14,620 nucleotides of DNA from positions 19,495 through 34,114 of the forward strand of contig PMMJ01000472.1 of NCBI GenBank assembly GCA_003162255.1. Direction: 5' to 3'. Origin of the DNA: Acidobacteriaceae bacterium. GTDB lineage: Bacteria; Acidobacteriota; Terriglobia; Terriglobales; Acidobacteriaceae. Positions 8,821-13,723 of the stretch are shown here, one piece after another (position 1 is the stretch's first letter; every line of letters starts with the position of its first letter). The notes under the pieces were generated by a model that searched no databases, was not told the DNA's origin, and saw nothing but the letters and a program-made list of their open reading frames with translations. Position numbers and translations under genes: made by a program.

Positions 8821-9000
8821 AGCTGGATGAGAGTTGCGCCGCAATAATCGAAAAACACTACCGGTCTGGTCTCTTCGTGCAGTCTCTTGGTGATTTGACA
8901 GAGGTGTTTCGCGGGGATTGTTTGATCCGCGCCACGAACTCGGCGTGAGTTGTGCTTCTCACTAAAACATGCAGGTCCGCCATCCAACACTGAAGGACGT
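8821..9000 (-). pseudogene. Relic of an IS200-like / REP-associated tyrosine transposase (RAYT)
   Basis: On the minus strand one frame reads MADLHVLVRSTTHAEFVARI (residues just after position 8990), which resembles the DHVHVLVR...EFVARIKQ...SSKWVKS core of small Y1 (HUH) transposases. After a frame change the second frame continues LHEETRPVV and DYCGATLIQL, resembling the LHEF.WQ.GYGAFSIS segment that follows in those proteins. The HUH metal-binding pair is damaged: it reads D-L-H where D-H-hydrophobic-H is expected. No catalytic tyrosine region or terminal hairpins were found. The match is from memory of the family, not a database search. It would be a short, frameshifted internal fragment of no function. 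Confidence 0.45.
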
Positions 9001-9060
9001 ACTCAATCCGTACTCTCTGCTGTGACCTCCTGCTCCGAACCAACTACGGCCTCCGGTTTG

Positions 9061-9085
9061 CTCCCCCCGAAGGGAGGCGGCCTCC
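9061..9085. repeat. Overlapping GC-rich dyads, including the 13-bp palindrome GGAGGCGGCCTCC
   Basis: GGAGGC (9073-9078) and GCCTCC (9080-9085) form a perfect palindrome around one base. The first arm overlaps GGGAG (9072-9076), which can also pair with CTCCC at 9061-9065 across a six-base loop. The two stems are mutually exclusive. No T-run follows on either strand, so a standard intrinsic terminator is not supported. It lies about 180 bp before the cheA start and beside the transposase relic, so it could be a leftover of the element's flanking palindromes or a regulatory structure. Confidence 0.35.
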
Positions 9086-9264
9086 TAATGAGGATTGCTT
9101 AAACAGACGATGAAGAGTGGAAGAGATTGAACCGGCGATTCTCTATGAAATAAGAAGCCCCTTGTTTATTGAGGGCACGCTTCCAGCGGCGCAAGCAGGC
9201 AAGAAGAGATGAGCAGCCGTTCGCCCGTCGGGAATCTCTCTCCATTTGGAAAGGAACGGCAGCG

Positions 9265-9860
9265 ATGAGCGACAACGACAGCGATATCGTCAAGGATTTT
9301 CTGGCCGAGAGTTACGTTTCCTCGGCTTCAACAAACTGGAGAAGGTCGCGTACGTTGGGGAGAACCTGCTGACGCGCCTGCGGGACGGGCAGCTTACGCT
9401 CAATCCGGAACTCACTACGGCACTGCTGGGCATGGTGGATGCAGTCCGACAGATGCTCAAAGAGATTCAATCGACGGGCCAGGATGGTGACTACGCGCTG
9501 CGCAACACCAGCGAACTTTACAAGCGAAAGTATTTTTCAACCGTCGATGAGAAAAAACTGCAGGTACGCCCCGAAGTGAAAAAGCTGGTCACGTTCAGCC
9601 GCCTGAACCTGCAGGACGATTCCAAGATGCTTTTCATGAAAGGCATGGATCTGATTTTCTGCTGCAACGTGCTGATCTATTTTGACGGCGCCTCAAAGTC
9701 GAAAGTCATCAACCATTTTTTCAGCAACCTCAACTTTGGCGGCTATTTCTTTCTCGGGACCTCGGAATCGCTGATGAACTTGAATGACAAGTTTCACTTG
9801 GTCCATTTTCCCGGAACCATCGCGTATTGGAAGCCATCCCTGAGCAGCGGCAAATTATGA
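9265..9860 (+). pseudogene. cheA'-'cheR deletion chimera: CheA P1 fragment joined to CheR C-terminal domain
   Basis: The original cheA start is the ATG at 9265 with AGGA nine bases upstream; it reads MSDNDSDIVKDFLAESY, a typical CheA beginning. Near 9316-9318 the sequence jumps to FLGFNKLEKVAYVGENLL, which in CheA follows the HTIKGT phosphoacceptor motif. Some 40 codons including the active His are missing and the frame has changed, so translation from the true start ends at 9372 after 35 residues. The second frame continues through the end of P1 (LLGMVDAVRQMLKEIQSTGQ). Near 9490-9500 it switches to a CheR methyltransferase C-terminus: LYKRKYFSTVDE, DLIFCCNVLIYFD, GGYFFLGTSES, LVHFPGTIAYWKP. 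CheR's N-terminal helices and SAM-binding motif I are absent, so methylation activity is not expected. The CheR stop overlaps the HDOD start (ATGA). A misassembly could mimic such junctions. Confidence 0.8.
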
Positions 9861-10771
9861 GCACATCCCTCACCGCAACCATTCGTGAACGCGTGCAGCG
9901 CATCGAAACCATGCCCGCCATTCCGGCAGTGTTTCTCCCCTTGCTGAAGTTGTTGAGCAATTCCATGGAGGAAGTGAGGTTGGACGAAGTGGTGCGCCTG
10001 GTTTCTTACGACGGCACCATCGCCGCGCAATGCCTGCGCATGGCAGGCTCTCCCTTGTTTGGGATGTCGCAGCCACCCAAATCGATCAAGGGAGCGGTGC
10101 TCAGCCTCGGCCTGCGTCGCGTCGAAACCATACTTCTCACCTGTTGCCTGGGGCAGGCGTTCCCCGCAAAAAAATGGGTGCTGGACCCAGCCGTATTTTG
10201 GAGACATTCGCTGGGTTGCGCCTTGGTATGCCGGAAATTCGCTGAGATGTTGGCCGCTGCGGATCATGAAAAGGCGTACATGGCGGGGCTTCTGCACGAC
10301 ATAGGATTTATGGTGAATTGCCTGGCTTTTTCCAAAGAGTTCACCAAGGCGATGGAGCACGCTTGCCAGGAGGGGATTCCGCTGTACGAGGCGGAGCAGG
10401 CCACAATGGGATTCACGCACTGCGAAACCGGACAAGCCCTGGCGGAAAAATGGAAACTGGCCGGCGACATCGTCGAAGTGATTGCGCATCATCATGCCAT
10501 CGAGCAAAGCCAGAAATCGCAGCCGCTGGTAGCTCTGGTGCACCTGAGTGACCTCCTCTGTCGCATGCGCGGCTTGGGTTACGGATACTATGAGCGCCAG
10601 AAAGTGGATTTGGTCAGCGACCCGGCATGGGCCATTCTCCTGCGCGAACACCGCGATCTTGAAGGGGTGGACTTGGCGCGCTTTACCTTTGAGCTCGATG
10701 AAGCGGTCGAGGAAATCCACGCCCTGGTGGCCACGGTATTCGGGGCGGCGCCAGCGCTGGCGCGCACCTGA
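9857..10771 (+). CDS. HDOD-domain signalling protein (304 aa)
   Basis: HDOD proteins are HD-related, usually non-catalytic output or scaffold modules found in chemotaxis, c-di-GMP and stress signalling. This one starts MSTSLTATIRERVQRIETMP and shows the family order: MPAIPAVFLPLLKLL near 19-33, a YDGTIAAQCLRMAGSPLFGM segment at 51-70, AVLSLGLRRVETILL at 80-94, FWRHSLGCAL at 114-123, GLLHDIG at 144-150, TMGFTHCETGQALAEKW at 183-199 and HHH at 211-213. His147-Asp148 and several flanking histidines are kept, so metal binding cannot be excluded. I chose ATG 9857 because it overlaps the TGA of the CheR remnant and suits the family N-terminus; an in-frame start ten codons upstream is possible. No frameshift or truncation is visible, unlike its chemotaxis neighbours. 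It is convergent with cheX, 67 bp apart. Confidence 0.88.
   Translation: MSTSLTATIRERVQRIETMPAIPAVFLPLLKLLSNSMEEVRLDEVVRLVSYDGTIAAQCLRMAGSPLFGMSQPPKSIKGAVLSLGLRRVETILLTCCLGQAFPAKKWVLDPAVFWRHSLGCALVCRKFAEMLAAADHEKAYMAGLLHDIGFMVNCLAFSKEFTKAMEHACQEGIPLYEAEQATMGFTHCETGQALAEKWKLAGDIVEVIAHHHAIEQSQKSQPLVALVHLSDLLCRMRGLGYGYYERQKVDLVSDPAWAILLREHRDLEGVDLARFTFELDEAVEEIHALVATVFGAAPALART
10748..10763. repeat. 16-bp perfect palindrome GCGCCAGCGCTGGCGC at the 3' end of the HDOD gene
   Basis: The arms GCGCCAGC and GCTGGCGC are exact reverse complements within the last codons of the HDOD gene. A smaller stem ACGCT-GG-AGCGT follows at 10795-10806 in the convergent intergenic space. Neither is followed by a T-run, so they may at most slow transcription between the convergent genes. 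The codons read as an Ala/Pro-rich tail, so the palindrome may be a by-product of GC-rich coding. Confidence 0.4.
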
Positions 10772-10838
10772 TGATCCGCACACCCACAAGCATCACGCTG
10801 GAGCGTCTGCCGTTGTCCAAACCGAACTTCGCGATTGT

Positions 10839-11327
10839 CTAGCTCTGTATCTGGAGGGAAACGATCATGGGCATGTCTTCAAACAGCAGTCTGACTTCAA
10901 GGCCGGGGGAATCTGCCTGGGAGTACAAAGTGTAGTCGTTGCCGGTGATGACAGTGGGCGGGGAAAGCATGCAGCCTTCCGACAGGCCGGAAATCTTATT
11001 CTTGAAGTTGCCCGCCACCATATTGCAGATTTCGCCGAGCGCGTCCGACAGCTCTTCCGAAACAACCTTGTGCAGTTCCACGCCGAGCATTTTGGAAGTC
11101 ATGAGCGCGGCCGCTCTTCCCTCGCAGCGCACACTGAGCACGCCACAAAGTTGCCCCGCCAGTCCCACCATGGCAGTAACGTCCATGTCTGTCTCTTCGG
11201 TGGTGGGTGGTCCAGTCAATTTGCAGTCCAGCATGAGTTCGAAGACTTCCCGTGTGGCCACTTCAAGCAGCGGAATCCAGCTTGCGTGACTGCCGCTGGT
11301 GGTATGCATCTCAGTCGCCGACTTCAT
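10839..11327 (-). CDS. cheX: CheX-family CheY-P phosphatase (162 aa)
   Basis: CheX dephosphorylates CheY-P and so resets the chemotaxis signal. The protein starts MKSATEMHTTSGSHASWIPL. The CheX/CheC active-site helix is present as ELSDALGEICNMVAGNFKNK (residues 92-111), with the expected Glu99 and Asn102 of the E-x-x-N motif. CMLSPPTVITGNDY (119-132) is the following conserved beta region. Only one such helix is present, as in CheX rather than two-helix CheC. The start is secure: GGGAGG lies seven bases before the ATG at 11327-11325, and this ATG overlaps the original TGA of the cheY remnant. The frame is also open further upstream, but only because cheY has been frameshifted into it; a fused product would start at a GTG inside broken cheY. 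The gene looks intact although its CheY partner beside it is destroyed. Confidence 0.88.
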   Translation of the reverse strand: MKSATEMHTTSGSHASWIPLLEVATREVFELMLDCKLTGPPTTEETDMDVTAMVGLAGQLCGVLSVRCEGRAAALMTSKMLGVELHKVVSEELSDALGEICNMVAGNFKNKISGLSEGCMLSPPTVITGNDYTLYSQADSPGLEVRLLFEDMPMIVSLQIQS

Positions 11328-11552
11328 GATTTGCCTCCCAGAACCGGGACAACGTGTTCCTTCACGCGATCCGGCGAAGGGCTTGCGGATGTAGCCGCGA
11401 GCGCCGCCAGACACGGCCTGCACCAGATGAGCCTCGCTACCCTCGGTCGTAATCATAACCACGGGCATGTCTTTGGCGTTCGCCACTTCCGGAAGCTGTT
11501 TGATGAACTCCAGCCCATTCCTGACTGGCACATTGAGGTCACAACGGATTAG
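11324..11552 (-). pseudogene. cheY remnant: receiver domain lacking its N-terminal half and frameshifted near the C-terminus
   Basis: On the minus strand LIRCDLNVPVRNGLEFIKQL is the segment of a CheY-type receiver around the phosphoacceptor Asp (codon 11540-11538). VVMITTEGSEAHL and GGARGYIRKPF follow, with the conserved Thr and Lys of the receiver active site. Everything before this, including the acidic pair of strand 1 and helices 1-2, is absent, and an in-frame stop lies 15 codons upstream of the Asp. After RKPF (around 11374-11380) the frame shifts: the expected tail reads DRVKEHVVPVLGGKS then TGA in another frame. That TGA overlaps the cheX ATG, confirming the original cheY-cheX order. 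A one- or two-base indel explains this. It could be a sequencing error for the frameshift alone, but not for the missing N-terminal half. Confidence 0.78.
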
Positions 11553-11770
11553 GTGGGAATGTCTGTTACTTTCTTCTCAACTTCACCCGCTGCTTGGCTT
11601 ATCGGTCAACGGCGGATGGAACTTTAGGCCAGCGGAACAGCTCGGATCCAGCATCAGGGTATTCGCTTGAGCGATGCCGTAAGCTGTTCGAGATCAGCGG
11701 CCCCTTTTGAGGCTGAGAATGGGAGATGCTGTTCAGTAACTTTGCCGCAAGCGTTCTCTGGTATCCTTCT

Positions 11771-11789
11771 CGGTTCAACTTCGGTTCAA
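11771..11789 (+). promoter_or_regulatory. Direct repeat CGGTTCAA-CTT-CGGTTCAA, 11-bp period, upstream of the PilZ gene
   Basis: Two identical 8-bp units start at 11771 and 11782, one helical turn apart, ending 33 bp before the PilZ start. Tandem half-sites with an 11-bp pitch are the arrangement bound by OmpR/PhoB-type response regulators. That reading is inference; no matching regulator is in the window. A GGAAG-ACAGA-CTTCC hairpin (11804-11818) lies just before the ATG. Confidence 0.35.
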
Positions 11790-11822
11790 TCCAGTGTCGG
11801 TGCGGAAGACAGACTTCCACCA

Positions 11823-12176
11823 ATGAAAACTCCTTTTCCTGACGAAGTAACGGGTCCGGTGGATTCAATCTCACCGAGGCATGCATTCGAGGCCAGGGTT
11901 CGGATTCGTCTCCAGCGGGGCAGCCAGAAACTCAGCCTGCAGGGCTGGGTGCGCAATCTTAGCGAAAGCGGCTTGGGGGCCTTTGTGGCCGAGGCTCTGG
12001 TGCTGGGTGAGTTGGTCACTCTCGAACTCCCACTGCCGGATTCCAGCAAACAGGTGATCCCCGCGCAAGTGGTTCGCGCACTGGGAACAGAGTACGGATT
12101 TCAGTTCACGGCGCTGAGCGCTGAGCAACGCCAGCAGATTCGGGCGGCGCTGCAGGATCGTCCCGCAATCCCGTGA
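11823..12176 (+). CDS. PilZ-domain protein (117 aa)
   Basis: This is a small single-domain PilZ protein, a family that often binds cyclic di-GMP and controls motility or exopolysaccharide. The N-terminal motif region reads PRHAFEARVRIRL (18-30), and the second motif is a clean N-x-S-x-x-G: NLSESG at 45-50. Beta strands of the barrel follow (LVTLELPLPDSS, VIPAQVVRALG, YGFQFTALSAEQRQQIRAAL). The first motif is not a standard R-x-x-x-R: position 23 is Glu and arginines fall at 19 and 25. Ligand binding is therefore uncertain. I chose the ATG at 11823; an in-frame TTG at 11667 would add about 52 residues with no family likeness. The SD is poor; a GGAAG fifteen bases upstream is caught in a small hairpin. 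It lies beside the chemotaxis remnants but is its own unit. Confidence 0.75.
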   Translation: MKTPFPDEVTGPVDSISPRHAFEARVRIRLQRGSQKLSLQGWVRNLSESGLGAFVAEALVLGELVTLELPLPDSSKQVIPAQVVRALGTEYGFQFTALSAEQRQQIRAALQDRPAIP

Positions 12177-12283
12177 CTGGCACCGATCCGACAGGCGTTT
12201 CCAATCGAGCAAACCTACCGTCAGGCTGAATCGGTTCTAAGAAGAGCCGGAACTTGGCAGTGTACCCTCCTCCATCTGCTTGC

Positions 12284-12348
12284 TATGCTAAGCACTAGAG
12301 ACGTGAAGGCGGGCAAAAGCAACGGCCAGAACCGGGTTGTAAACAACC
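12284..12348 (+). promoter_or_regulatory. Possible extended -10 (TGCTATGCT) and operator-like dyad GGTTGT-AA-ACAACC before the MacB-type permease
   Basis: The 215-bp gap between the PilZ and permease genes contains TATGCT at 12284-12289 preceded by TG one base earlier (extended -10 like, 4 of 6 matches, no clear -35). About 45 bp downstream is a perfect 6-bp dyad with a two-base centre (12335-12348), 44 bp before the permease ATG. The arrangement would suit repression by a dimeric regulator, but both calls rest on short motifs only. Confidence 0.3.
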
Positions 12349-12391
12349 GTCCGCTGAGAGCTAAGAGCCAGCATCGCGAGTTATCAACCCC

Positions 12392-13639
12392 ATGCAAACG
12401 GTGATCGACGTTTTCGCGGAGATTTTCGGCACCCTCTGGGCGCACAAACTCCGCTCGTTCCTCACCATGTTCGGCATCGCCTGGGGTGTCGGCTCCCTGC
12501 TGTTGCTGGTCGGCCTCGGCGAGGGCTTCAGAACCGGCAACCAACGCGGTCTTTCGGAGTACGGCGAAAACATCATGTTTCTTTTCCCCGGCCGCGCTCC
12601 GGCTGTTGCGGGCAGCATGAACTCCGCCCGCGAGTACCGGCTCACCTATCAGGACTACCTCGACATCCGCAAAGAGTCTCCCCACATTCGGGCCGTCACC
12701 CCCGTTCTCACCACCAACGACGTGCACGCCGTCAGCGAATTCGCCAGCGCCAGCGGTCAACTCACCGGCGCCGAACCGCAATACAACGGAATCCGCTTTC
12801 TCCCGCTGAAGCTGGGACGCTGGCTTAACGACTTCGACGAATCTCAAAAACGCAACGTCGTCGTTCTCGGCGATGAGATGACGCGCAACCTTTTTCCGGG
12901 ACGCCCCGCCGTGGGCTCGTTCATTCTGCTCAACGATTATCGCTTCGAGGTCATCGGCACGCTGAAACGCGTCGGCCGGGGCGACGACAACTCCACCAAT
13001 ACCCGCGCCTACATTCCCTTCCAGGTTATGCGCAGCGACTTCCCGCTCAAGGGCGAAGAGGCCCACGACGCGATTTCCTTGATCAACTATCAGCCCCGCA
13101 TCGCCGACGAACACCTGCTCGCCCAGGATGAGGCGCGCCGCGTCATTGCCCGCAATCACCACTTCGACTATCACGATGAAGACGCGTTCGAAGGCTGGGA
13201 TACCGTCAAGCAAGCGCAACTGATGGGTACCATCTTCGATGCCATGAACGAATTCCTTGGCACCGTCGGTCTGGTCACGCTTGCGCTCGGCGCCATCGGC
13301 GTCATCAACATCATGCTCATCGCCGTCACCGAGCGCACTCGCGAAATCGGATTGCGCAAGGCTCTCGGTGCCACCAATCGCAGCATCATGCTCCACTTTT
13401 TCGCCGAGGGAGTTATTCTCACGGTGGTCAGCGGGCTTATCGGCATGGGCCTGGCCGGCGGCCTCATGGCCCTTTTCAGCAATTACAACGGCCCCGGCGG
13501 CTTCGATCCGCCGCGGCTGGTTCCAAAAACCGCAGTCCTCGCCATCGCCAGCCTTACGCTGGCAGGCGTCGCAGCCGGAGTCTATCCCGCGCGCAAGGCC
13601 GCTCGTCTGGAACCGGTCGAAGCCCTGAGGCAGGAGTAA
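12392..13639 (+). CDS. MacB/FtsX-type ABC permease (415 aa)
   Basis: This is a conventional four-helix FtsX-type permease. TM1 is at about 21-43 (SFLTMFGIAWGVGSLLLLVG). A large periplasmic MacB core domain follows to about residue 285. Three C-terminal helices lie at about 290-313, 340-365 and 378-400, with the cytoplasmic loop REIGLRKALGATNRSIM that contacts the ATPase. It ends PARKAARLEPVEALRQE, the usual family tail. It needs a separate ATPase and normally an adaptor, neither of which lies next to it here; they could follow the second permease beyond the window. The start has no clear SD, but the MacB-like beginning MQTVIDVFAEIFGTLWAHKL fits. It is transcribed away from the ADOP operon and is only distantly related to those permeases. 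Substrate unknown. Confidence 0.92.
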   Translation: MQTVIDVFAEIFGTLWAHKLRSFLTMFGIAWGVGSLLLLVGLGEGFRTGNQRGLSEYGENIMFLFPGRAPAVAGSMNSAREYRLTYQDYLDIRKESPHIRAVTPVLTTNDVHAVSEFASASGQLTGAEPQYNGIRFLPLKLGRWLNDFDESQKRNVVVLGDEMTRNLFPGRPAVGSFILLNDYRFEVIGTLKRVGRGDDNSTNTRAYIPFQVMRSDFPLKGEEAHDAISLINYQPRIADEHLLAQDEARRVIARNHHFDYHDEDAFEGWDTVKQAQLMGTIFDAMNEFLGTVGLVTLALGAIGVINIMLIAVTERTREIGLRKALGATNRSIMLHFFAEGVILTVVSGLIGMGLAGGLMALFSNYNGPGGFDPPRLVPKTAVLAIASLTLAGVAAGVYPARKAARLEPVEALRQE

Positions 13640-13646
13640 GGAGATT

Positions 13647-13703
13647 TGTAATTTGTGATTTGTAATTGTGTTCCAAGCTAGGAAATACCAATCACAAATT
13701 ACA
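13647..13703. repeat. AT-rich perfect 14-bp inverted repeat between tandem permease genes
   Basis: TGTAATTTGTGATT (13647-13660) and AATCACAAATTACA (13690-13703) are exact reverse complements around a 29-base loop. The spacer also repeats ATTTGTAATT (13644-13653 and 13658-13667), whose complement AATTACAAAT lies at 13711-13720 just before the next start. It contrasts sharply with the GC-rich genes on both sides. It resembles a small dispersed intergenic repeat more than a terminator, since the stem is AT-only and genes on both sides run in the same direction. Confidence 0.7.
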
Positions 13704-13723
13704 GATTTCCAATTACAAATTTT

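Larger units (their letters stand above)
8778..9264. other. 487-bp region without an intact gene between the APC permease and the cheA remnant
   Basis: This gap separates divergent transcription units (permease leftward, chemotaxis remnant rightward), so promoters for both should lie here, but I could not assign convincing -35/-10 boxes. It contains a degenerate transposase-like fragment (about 8821-9000, minus strand) and a cluster of GC-rich dyads (9061-9085). Near its end is the Shine-Dalgarno of the original cheA start (AGGA at 9252-9255, nine bases before the ATG at 9265). Other short open frames here have no recognisable protein features. Confidence 0.6.

Noticed and set aside
9246..9264. 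TTG start giving a 204-aa CheA-CheR chimeric protein
   Set aside because: No SD fits this TTG and the first 24 residues do not match CheA; the native cheA start at 9265 is in another frame. I treat the locus as a pseudogene, although weak expression of the chimera is not excluded.
9794..10789. A 331-codon open frame antisense to the HDOD gene
   Set aside because: The plus-strand frame has the complete HDOD motif order; the antisense frame shows no family features.
10795..10806. Bidirectional intrinsic terminator between HDOD and cheX
   Set aside because: The stem is only five base pairs and no T-run follows on either strand.
10839..11531. A single 230-aa receiver-CheX fusion protein starting at GTG 11531
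   Set aside because: The receiver part is truncated and frameshifted, and cheX has its own strong SD and ATG overlapping the native cheY stop.
11667..11822. Extended N-terminus of the PilZ protein from a TTG
   Set aside because: The added residues have no family likeness and overlap promoter-like repeats; the ATG at 11823 places the motif region at the usual distance.
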